5,372 nucleotides of DNA. It comes from Clostridia bacterium. GTDB lineage: Bacteria; Bacillota_A; Clostridia; Peptostreptococcales; Anaerovoracaceae. Every line of letters begins with the position of its first letter. The stretch's first letter is position 1. The stretch is taken from positions 1-5,372 of the forward strand of contig JAKSSI010000102.1 in the NCBI GenBank assembly GCA_024403175.1, in the 5' to 3' direction. The notes beneath the pieces are model-generated. The model was not told the origin of the DNA. It made no database searches and was given only the letters and a program-made list of their open reading frames with translations. This document shows positions 1-3,418 of the stretch, piece after piece. Both the position numbers and the translations under genes were made by a program.

Positions 1-52
1 GAGTCCCGGTCTCCAAAACCGGTTGTCGCGGGTTCGAGTCCTGCCTGGCCTG
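1..52 (+). tRNA. tRNA-Trp (anticodon CCA), 5' part cut off by the window edge
   Basis: This is the 3' two-thirds of a tryptophan tRNA. The anticodon stem pairs 6-10 with 18-22 (CCGGT/ACCGG) around the loop CTCCAAA, which places anticodon CCA at 13-15. A 5-nt variable region (23-27) follows. The T arm pairs 28-32 with 40-44 around the loop TTCGAGT. The 3' acceptor strand is CTGGCCT (45-51) with discriminator G at 52. Bases 1-4 are the 3' half of the D stem; the 5' acceptor and D arm lie outside the window. The 3' CCA is not encoded (the sequence continues TTAAAT), so a nucleotidyltransferase must add it. tRNA-Trp just upstream of secE-nusG is a common bacterial arrangement and supports the call. 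Confidence 0.96.
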
Positions 53-80
53 TTAAATTTCATAAAAAGAGGATTTTGTA

Positions 81-260
81 ATGAAGAAGTTTGTCCAGTT
101 TTGCAAAGAATGCGTAGCTGAATTAAGAAAAGTTGTATGGCCTTCACGTGCTGAAGCAGTTGCTTCTGTAAAGGTTGTTCTTATTTCTACAATCGCAGTT
201 GCATTAGTTCTTGGACTTCTTGATTGGGTATTTACAGAAGGTCTTCGTATTATATTCTAA
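81..260 (+). CDS. secE: Preprotein translocase subunit SecE
   Basis: This small essential subunit of the SecYEG channel in the cytoplasmic membrane clamps around SecY. Translation gives 59 residues, the size of the short single-span SecE found in most bacteria (E. coli has three spans). Residues 1-26 form the cytoplasmic amphipathic part, with the family signature ELRKVVWPSR at 14-23, where Trp-Pro is the most conserved feature. Residues about 31-50 (VVLISTIAVALVLGLL) form the single membrane helix, followed by a short tail ending RIIF. The start at 81 is supported by an AAGAGGA Shine-Dalgarno at 67-73 with a 7-nt spacer. The gene lies 28 nt after tRNA-Trp and 22 nt before nusG, as in many bacterial genomes. 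Short length, signature and position all agree. Confidence 0.95.
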   Translation: MKKFVQFCKECVAELRKVVWPSRAEAVASVKVVLISTIAVALVLGLLDWVFTEGLRIIF

Positions 261-282
261 TATCTAATTGTAGGTAATCCTA

Positions 283-843
283 ATGGCAAAGAGTTGGTAT
301 ATTGTTCAGACTTTTACAGGTTATGAGCAGAAGATTGAGCGTGAGATACGCAGACTTCTTGATGAAAAAGAGATAGATTCTGCTGTTCTAACTGATATAA
401 AGGTTCCAATGGAAGAAGTTTCTGGAACTACAAAAACTGGCAAGAAAACAACTCATCATAATAAATTGCTTCCTGGTTATATCATGCTTGAGATGGATCT
501 TCCTCAGATCGGCTGGAAAGCAACATGTTCAAAAGTTCGTGCTATTCGTGGCGTAAATGGATTTGTTGGTACAGGTTCGTTGGAACGCCCTCGTCCTATC
601 TCATCAGAAGAAGCTAGAAATATACTTCAGCAGACCGGTGCAATAAAGGGTGAAAGAGTTTCTCGTGTAAGACAGAATTACGATATTGGTGATAATGTTA
701 AAATTACGGAAGGACCTTTCGCTACATTTAGCGGTACCGTTGAAGAAATCAGTACAGAGAGAAATAAGTTGCGTGTTAATGTTCAGATTTTTGGTCGCGT
801 AACTCCTGTAGAAGTAGATTTCTCTCAGGTTGAAAAAATTTAA
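283..843 (+). CDS. nusG: Transcription termination/antitermination factor NusG
   Basis: NusG is a cytoplasmic elongation factor that binds the RNA polymerase clamp through its N-terminal domain; its KOW domain contacts Rho or ribosomal protein S10, linking transcription to termination or translation. The protein has 186 residues, normal for the family. The NGN domain spans about residues 3-115: it opens SWYIVQTFTGYE, has the conserved LLPGYIMLEM at 62-71, and then GFVGT at 93-97 and RPISSEEA at 104-111. A linker leads to the KOW domain at about 134-186, with the motif GDNVKITEGPFATFSG at 137-152 and the ending TPVEVDFSQVEKI. The start follows the usual MAKxWY opening. The Shine-Dalgarno is weak (AGG at 272-274, 8-nt spacer), so coupling to secE 22 nt upstream may matter. 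The sequence looks treponemal. No frameshift or missing domain is seen. Confidence 0.97.
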   Translation: MAKSWYIVQTFTGYEQKIEREIRRLLDEKEIDSAVLTDIKVPMEEVSGTTKTGKKTTHHNKLLPGYIMLEMDLPQIGWKATCSKVRAIRGVNGFVGTGSLERPRPISSEEARNILQQTGAIKGERVSRVRQNYDIGDNVKITEGPFATFSGTVEEISTERNKLRVNVQIFGRVTPVEVDFSQVEKI

Positions 844-873
844 CTGACTGATAACATATCAATGTTTTTGGGA

Positions 874-917
874 GAGATGTAAATTCTTAGAATATTATTC
901 GAAGAATAGGGCATCTC
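874..917 (+). promoter_or_regulatory. Three-tier hairpin in the rplK leader, possible L1 autoregulatory site
   Basis: A long imperfect hairpin occupies the centre of the nusG-rplK spacer. Its tiers are GAGATG 874-879 with CATCTC 912-917, ATTCTT 883-888 with AAGAAT 902-907, and GAAT 890-893 with ATTC 897-900 around a 3-nt loop. The lower two stems are separated by an asymmetric internal loop (TAA against AGGG). No U-run follows, so it is not an intrinsic terminator. In E. coli, ribosomal protein L1 represses rplK-rplA by binding a two-helix, internal-loop structure in this leader; that this hairpin does the same is inference from its position and general shape. ATCTC at 913-917 could instead pair with GAGAT at 934-938 in the rplK ribosome-binding site. 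Confidence 0.5.
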
Positions 918-943
918 GCTAATACCACATAAGGAGATATACT

Positions 944-1375
944 ATGGCTCAGAAAAAGGTTACGGCTGTTATTAAGTTACAGTGCCCTGCCGGCGCTGCT
1001 ACTCCAGCTCCACCTATTGGTCCTGCTCTTGGACCTCACGGCGTTTCTGCACCAAAATTCGTTCAGGAATTTAATGCAAGAACTGCAAAAATGGAAAAGG
1101 GACTCATTATCCCTGTAGTTATCACTGTTTATCAGGATAAGTCTTACACATTCATCCTTAAAACACCACCTGCAGCTGTTCTTATTCGTAAGGCTGCTGG
1201 TCTCCAGAAAGGATCTGGAAATCCTCTCCGCAACAAAGTTGGAAAGATTTCTCAGAAGGCTCTTGAGGACATTGCAAAGGAAAAGCTTCCTGATCTTAAT
1301 GCAAATGACCTTGAGGCAGCAAAGAAGATTATCGCTGGTACTGCTCGCAGTATGGGCGTAGAGGTGGAGGCATAA
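944..1375 (+). CDS. rplK: 50S ribosomal protein L11
   Basis: L11 sits at the base of the ribosomal stalk, binds 23S rRNA helices 43/44 with L10, and takes part in elongation-factor GTPase activation and the stringent response. The protein has 143 residues, close to the usual 141-143. The N-terminal domain (about 1-70) carries the conserved proline-rich stretch [14 protein letters not shown] at 21-34, the surface on which thiostrepton-type antibiotics act. The C-terminal rRNA-binding domain (about 75-143) contains GSGNP at 90-94, [11 protein letters not shown] at 116-126 and AGTARSMGV at 131-139. The GVSAPKF segment (33-39) replaces the GVNIMEF common elsewhere and looks spirochaete-like. The start has a strong AAGGAG at 931-936 with a 7-nt spacer. 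The gene begins the tight rplK-rplA-rplJ run, and the leader hairpin upstream suggests post-transcriptional control. Confidence 0.98.
   Translation: MAQKKVTAVIKLQCPAGAATPAPPIGPALGPHGVSAPKFVQEFNARTAKMEKGLIIPVVITVYQDKSYTFILKTPPAAVLIRKAAGLQKGSGNPLRNKVGKISQKALEDIAKEKLPDLNANDLEAAKKIIAGTARSMGVEVEA
1366..1370 (+). promoter_or_regulatory. Shine-Dalgarno of rplA inside the end of rplK
   Basis: GGAGG lies 9 nt upstream of the rplA ATG and falls within the Val-Glu-Ala codons that end L11. A ribosome finishing rplK therefore passes directly over the rplA initiation site. This fits the translational coupling known for L11 and L1 in E. coli, although coupling here is inferred from spacing alone. Confidence 0.8.
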
Positions 1376-1379
1376 TTAG

Positions 1380-2060
1380 ATGAAACACGGAAAGAAATAT
1401 CAGGATTCACTTAAAAAGTACGACGTTTCAAAGAAGTATGAGATTGCAGAAGCTTGCAAACTCGTAAAAGACCTTCACTTTGTAAAGTTTGATGAGACTA
1501 TTGAATTGTCAATAAGCCTTCGTCTTGCTAAGAACCAGACTGTACGTGATACATTAGTATTCCCTCATCAGTTTGCTGGCGAAAAACGTGTTCTTGTATT
1601 CTGTAAGGAAGAGCGTGTAAAAGAAGCTCTCGATGCAGGTGCTGCATTTGCAGGTTCTACAGAATATATCGAAAAAGTAAAGGGTGGTTGGACAGACTTT
1701 GATGTTGCTGTTGCAACACCTGATATGATGAAAGACGTTGGTCGTCTTGGTATGGTTTTGGGTAGAAAGGGTCTTATGCCTAACCCAAAGACTGGTACTG
1801 TTACTAATGACATTGCTAATGCTGTTAGTGAACTTAAAAAAGGTCGTACAGAGTATCGTGCAGATAAGGGCGGCGTAGTTCACATTGCAGTAGGTAAGGT
1901 TTCTATGGATGAAAAGAATACAGCAGAGAATATTTCTGCATTCCTTTCTGAATTGAGCCGCAAAAAGCCTGCTGATGCAAAGGCTGGCTTTGTACGTTCT
2001 GTTTCTTTGAGCTCATCAATGGGTCCTGGTGTATGGATTGACTACAAGGAGGAGGCATAA
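1380..2060 (+). CDS. rplA: 50S ribosomal protein L1
   Basis: L1 forms the mobile L1 stalk on 23S rRNA, which helps move deacylated tRNA out of the E site, and in many bacteria it also represses the rplK-rplA mRNA. The protein has 226 residues, typical for the family (about 225-235). Domain I is built from the N- and C-terminal parts; domain II covers roughly 68-160. The L1 signature LGRKGLMPNPKTGTV is at 127-141. The C-terminal RNA-contact loop reads SSSMGPGVWID (211-221). From memory of the family, the RNA-binding triad there is Thr-Met-Gly; here it is Ser213-Met214-Gly215, a conservative change. The start lies 4 nt after the rplK stop, with a Shine-Dalgarno at 1366-1370. The stop codon shares one base with the rplJ start. 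Confidence 0.98.
   Translation: MKHGKKYQDSLKKYDVSKKYEIAEACKLVKDLHFVKFDETIELSISLRLAKNQTVRDTLVFPHQFAGEKRVLVFCKEERVKEALDAGAAFAGSTEYIEKVKGGWTDFDVAVATPDMMKDVGRLGMVLGRKGLMPNPKTGTVTNDIANAVSELKKGRTEYRADKGGVVHIAVGKVSMDEKNTAENISAFLSELSRKKPADAKAGFVRSVSLSSSMGPGVWIDYKEEA
2046..2055 (+). promoter_or_regulatory. Purine-rich Shine-Dalgarno of rplJ inside the end of rplA
   Basis: AAGGAGGAGG encodes the Lys-Glu-Glu end of L1 and also serves as a double Shine-Dalgarno for rplJ, with cores 4-7 nt upstream of the ATG at 2060. The rplA stop and rplJ start overlap as TAATG, which favours termination-reinitiation coupling. This layout leaves no room for a separate RNA leader immediately in front of rplJ. Confidence 0.85.
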
Positions 2061-2581
2061 TGGCTATAAGAGCAAGACAGATTCAGCCTGCTAAAGCAGC
2101 AGCTATTGAAGAAGCAAAGAAGGTTCTTTCTGATTATCAGAATTATATTTTCGCTGACTACCGTGGACTTACAGTAGAACAGATTACAAAGCTTCGTGAT
2201 TCACTCCGTGAAAAAGATGCTCAGATAAAGGTATTCAAGAATACTTTTGCTCGTGTCGCATTCGAGGAAATGAAGGTAGAAGGCGTTGCTGACTATCTTA
2301 CAGGTCCAACAGCTATTACAATGATTAAGGGCGAAGCTAATGAAGCTGCAAAGGTTCTCTTTGATTTCGCAAAAGATGTTCCTGCTCTCGTTGTAAAAGG
2401 TGCTATCGTAGAAAATGAAGTATACGATCAGGCTAAGATTGAGGCATTCTCAAAGCTTCCTGGCAAAAAGCAGCTTATTGCTATGCTTATGTCTGCTATC
2501 AATGGTCCTGCACGCAAACTTGCTGGTACATTGCAGGCTTACGTTGAGAAGAAGCAGTCTGAAGGCGGAGCAAGCGCTTAA
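2060..2581 (+). CDS. rplJ: 50S ribosomal protein L10
   Basis: L10 anchors the L7/L12 dimers to the ribosome: its N-terminal domain binds 23S rRNA next to L11, and its C-terminal helix carries the L12 N-terminal domains. The protein has 173 residues, within the usual 165-180. Family marks are ADYRGLTVEQ at 32-41, VFKNTFARVA at 58-67 and LTGPTAI at 80-86. The C-terminal helix runs from about 135 to 166 (GKKQLIAMLMSAINGPARKL and onward) and then a Gly/Ala/Ser tail. In many bacteria the L10-L12 complex represses its own mRNA through a leader upstream of rplJ. Here rplJ overlaps rplA by one base, so that leader is absent from the usual place. A terminator-like hairpin lies 29 nt after the stop. 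Confidence 0.98.
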   Translation: MAIRARQIQPAKAAAIEEAKKVLSDYQNYIFADYRGLTVEQITKLRDSLREKDAQIKVFKNTFARVAFEEMKVEGVADYLTGPTAITMIKGEANEAAKVLFDFAKDVPALVVKGAIVENEVYDQAKIEAFSKLPGKKQLIAMLMSAINGPARKLAGTLQAYVEKKQSEGGASA

Positions 2582-2582
2582 G

Positions 2583-2601
2583 TTTAAGCGTGTGGCTTAA
2601 A
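2583..2601 (+). repeat. Hairpin just after rplJ with a competing upstream arm
   Basis: TTTAAGC (2583-2589) pairs with GCTTAAA (2595-2601) around the loop GTGTG. The same TTAAGC arm can alternatively pair with GCTTA(A) at 2576-2581, which spans the end of rplJ. The three copies therefore form two mutually exclusive hairpins, one of which a ribosome terminating on rplJ would cover. The inverted repeat is visible in the sequence; a switching role is inference. Confidence 0.55.
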
Positions 2602-2610
2602 GCTATTATT

Positions 2611-2642
2611 GCTGAATAGTATAATAATTATTCAGCGTTTTT
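2611..2642 (+). terminator. Intrinsic-terminator-like hairpin between rplJ and rplL
   Basis: GCTGAATA (2611-2618) pairs perfectly with TATTCAGC (2629-2636), extendable by G-U and U-A pairs, leaving a 6-nt loop. It is followed at once by GTTTTT (2637-2642), the shape of a Rho-independent terminator. The stem is AU-rich, so termination would probably be partial. Because it lies inside a ribosomal-protein operon upstream of rplL, it acts as either an attenuator or the end of an rplK-rplA-rplJ transcript. In the second case rplL would need its own promoter, which I could not identify convincingly. Confidence 0.65.
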
Positions 2643-2646
2643 ATAA

Positions 2647-2684
2647 CCATGGTCAGGCTTCAATGTGCTGATTACTGTCCATGG
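2647..2684 (+). promoter_or_regulatory. Structured element 1 in the rplL leader (CCATGG-bounded stem)
   Basis: Two copies of the palindrome CCATGG (2647-2652 and 2679-2684) can close a stem. It continues directly on the 5' side as TCAG (2653-2656) paired with CTGA (2668-2671), leaving a 7-nt bulge TTACTGT on the 3' side and an 11-nt apical region. A helix, large asymmetric bulge and second helix is a shape often used by ribosomal-protein binding sites. No protein assignment can be made from sequence alone. There is no reading frame here. Confidence 0.4.
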
Positions 2685-2690
2685 GAAATA

Positions 2691-2733
2691 CCGTAAACCA
2701 GAAAAAGGGAACAGTTTGTTCTTTCTGTGACGG
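2691..2733 (+). promoter_or_regulatory. Structured element 2 in the rplL leader (three-tier stem)
   Basis: Three nested helices fit one elongated hairpin: CCGT 2691-2694 with ACGG 2730-2733, CAGAAA 2699-2704 with TTTCTG 2722-2727, and GAACA 2709-2713 with TGTTC 2717-2721 around a 3-nt loop. The lower junction is a 4/2 internal loop and the upper junction is a 4-nt one-sided bulge (AAGG). No U-run follows, so this is not a terminator. It ends 37 nt before the rplL start and is a candidate translational or stability element for L7/L12. Confidence 0.45.
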
Positions 2734-2757
2734 ATAATTAATCGACATAATGATTAT

Positions 2758-2764
2758 GGAGAAG
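2758..2764 (+). promoter_or_regulatory. Shine-Dalgarno that fixes the rplL start at 2771
   Basis: GGAGAAG ends 6 nt before the ATG at 2771. An in-frame ATG at 2750 would add seven residues (MIMEKTI) not typical of L7/L12, and this Shine-Dalgarno would then lie within the gene. A small hairpin, CATAA 2746-2750 with TTATG 2754-2758, abuts the site and could modestly limit access. Confidence 0.8.
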
Positions 2765-2770
2765 ACAATT

Positions 2771-3142
2771 ATGGCACTTACAAATGAAGAAATCCTTGAC
2801 GCAATCGCAAACATGACTGTTCAGCAGGCTGCTGATCTCGTAAAAGCTATGGAAGAGAAGTTTGGCGTTTCTGCTGCTGCTCCTGTAGCTGTAGCTGCTG
2901 CAGGTCCTGCAGCTGCTGCTGAAGAGCAGACAGAGTTTACAGTTACTCTCGAATCTGTTGAAGCAGACAAGAAAATTGCTGTTATCAAGGCTGTACGTGC
3001 AATCACAGGTCTCGGACTTGGTGAAGCAAAGGCTCTTGTTGAAGGTGCTCCAAAGGTACTCAAAGAGGGTGTATCTAAGGAAGATGCTGACAAGATGATT
3101 GCTGATGTTGCAGCAGCTGGTGGTAAGGCAAGCAAGAAATAA
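2771..3142 (+). CDS. rplL: 50S ribosomal protein L7/L12
   Basis: L7/L12 is the multicopy, flexible stalk protein that recruits and stimulates translational GTPases such as EF-Tu, EF-G and IF2. It is the only ribosomal protein present in 4-6 copies per ribosome. From the start at 2771 it has 123 residues, the usual size. Residues 1-32 form the helical dimerisation domain that binds L10 ([15 protein letters not shown] opening). Residues 33-50 form an Ala/Pro-rich hinge, encoded by GCT/GCA-rich near-repeats at 2868-2921. Residues 52-123 form the C-terminal factor-binding domain, with [20 protein letters not shown] at 68-87 and [11 protein letters not shown] at 91-101. The start was chosen over the in-frame ATG at 2750 for its Shine-Dalgarno and family alignment. 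The gene is preceded by a long structured spacer with a terminator-like hairpin, suggesting its expression is set separately from rplJ. Confidence 0.98.
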   Translation: MALTNEEILDAIANMTVQQAADLVKAMEEKFGVSAAAPVAVAAAGPAAAAEEQTEFTVTLESVEADKKIAVIKAVRAITGLGLGEAKALVEGAPKVLKEGVSKEDADKMIADVAAAGGKASKK

Positions 3143-3157
3143 GTTTGGAAACAAACT
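3142..3157 (+). repeat. GNRA-capped hairpin at the rplL stop codon
   Basis: AGTTTG (3142-3147) pairs with CAAACT (3152-3157) around the stable tetraloop GAAA, starting on the last base of the rplL stop. The following sequence, CTTGATTTCTAA, has no continuous U-run, so it is unlikely to be a strong terminator. A role as a 3' stabiliser or processing marker for rplL mRNA is possible but is inference. Confidence 0.5.
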
Positions 3158-3172
3158 CTTGATTTCTAATTG

Positions 3173-3205
3173 CGTTAAAAGATACAGTTTTATAAACTCT
3201 TAACG
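3173..3205 (+). repeat. Imperfect hairpin in the rplL-rpoB spacer
   Basis: CGTTAA (3173-3178) pairs with TTAACG (3200-3205). Inside it, AGTTT (3186-3190) pairs with AAACT (3194-3198) around a 3-nt loop. The two helices are separated by a 7/1 asymmetric internal loop. It is AU-rich and followed by GAAAATAAG, so it does not look like a terminator. Confidence 0.4.
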
Positions 3206-3210
3206 AAAAT

Positions 3211-3246
3211 AAGCTTCGGGAAAAGGTCTCCTTCTTTCCGAAGCTT
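3211..3246 (+). promoter_or_regulatory. Strong stem-loop between rplL and rpoB, attenuator or RNase III-type processing site
   Basis: This is the most stable-looking hairpin in the window. AAGCTTCGG (3211-3219) pairs with CCGAAGCTT (3238-3246), and the helix continues upward through GAA with TTT (one G-U pair), a bulged C at 3234, and AAGG 3223-3226 with CCTT 3230-3233 around the loop TCT. Only three U residues lie at its 3' foot before AGGCGTC, so intrinsic termination would be weak. In E. coli the rplL-rpoB spacer carries a partial attenuator and an RNase III processing site, which separates the high output of ribosomal proteins from the lower output of beta. A long duplex in the same spot suggests the same job here, by position only. 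Confidence 0.6.
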
Positions 3247-3263
3247 TAGGCGTCTAAAAATAA

Positions 3264-3333
3264 GAACTGGTAGACTGCGATGACGTACAGTCTGCCCGGA
3301 CAGAAACAGTTCGTAGTGGGCGAAGAATTCTGT
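3264..3333 (+). promoter_or_regulatory. Region of competing helices in the rpoB leader
   Basis: One fold pairs GAACTG 3264-3269 with CAGTTC 3307-3312 and, inside it, AGACTG 3272-3277 with CAGTCT 3288-3293. A second set crosses the first: ACAGAA 3300-3305 with TTCTGT 3328-3333. GCCC 3294-3297 with GGGC 3318-3321 conflicts with both, and GTCTA 3252-3256 with TAGAC 3271-3275 competes with the inner helix. The helices must alternate or form pseudoknots. The base composition is richer in G and C than the spacer around it, as often seen for structured RNA. There is no plausible reading frame. Ligand and function are unknown. Confidence 0.4.
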
Positions 3334-3364
3334 GCTGAGGTGAGTTTCCCTTGTAGCAGTAATT

Positions 3365-3374
3365 CCGTGCACGG
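3365..3374 (+). repeat. 10-bp perfect palindrome CCGTGCACGG upstream of rpoB
   Basis: CCGTGCACGG is a perfect two-fold palindrome 44 nt before the rpoB start, followed directly by the palindrome TTTAAA (3375-3380). As DNA it could be a dimeric protein-binding site; as RNA its loop would be too tight for a full hairpin. The symmetry is seen directly; any function is unknown. Confidence 0.35.
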
Positions 3375-3380
3375 TTTAAA

Positions 3381-3404
3381 CATACATGTTGTATGTTAGC
3401 ATAC
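3381..3404 (+). promoter_or_regulatory. Alternating hairpins CATAC/GTATG/CATAC at the rpoB ribosome-binding site
   Basis: GTATG (3391-3395) can pair with CATAC at 3381-3385 (loop ATGTT) or with CATAC at 3400-3404 (loop TTAG). The second hairpin ends only 2 nt before the rpoB Shine-Dalgarno AGGGG (3407-3411, 7 nt upstream of the ATG). The two hairpins cannot form together, so the choice could change ribosome access. The repeats are seen; regulation is inference. Confidence 0.45.
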
Positions 3405-3418
3405 ATAGGGGTATTTTC

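Noticed and set aside
868..896. Promoter in the nusG-rplK spacer (TTGGGA with AATATT at 17-bp spacing)
   Set aside because: Each box matches only four of six positions, and the start site would fall within the leader hairpin and destroy it.
1554..1883. 109-codon open frame on the minus strand within rplA
   Set aside because: It is the antisense of L1; the product is Thr/Ser/Cys-rich low-complexity sequence with no family resemblance or ribosome-binding site.
2597..2625. Promoter for rplL with TATAAT at 2620-2625
   Set aside because: The hexamer is a perfect -10 match but lies in the loop of the terminator-like hairpin in an AT-rich stretch. The sequence 17 nt upstream, TTAAAG, is a poor -35 element.
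2750..2770. Upstream in-frame ATG as the rplL start
   Set aside because: It would add MIMEKTI, which is not part of the L7/L12 family N-terminus. The good Shine-Dalgarno at 2758-2764 correctly serves the ATG at 2771.
2868..2921. GCT/GCA-rich near-repeats as a tandem repeat element
   Set aside because: They encode the normal Ala/Pro-rich hinge of L7/L12.
2738..3154. 138-codon open frame on the minus strand covering rplL
   Set aside because: Antisense of L7/L12; the Ser/Cys/Leu-rich content reflects the complement of GCT/GAA-rich codons.
3190..3372. 60-codon minus-strand open frame in the rplL-rpoB spacer
   Set aside because: It runs through the inverted repeats, has no recognisable family or good ribosome-binding site, and is better explained as structured RNA on the + strand.
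3351..3380. Promoter for rpoB (TTGTAG with TTTAAA)
   Set aside because: Both hexamers match consensus poorly and the spacing is 18 bp; no support beyond chance in AT-rich DNA.
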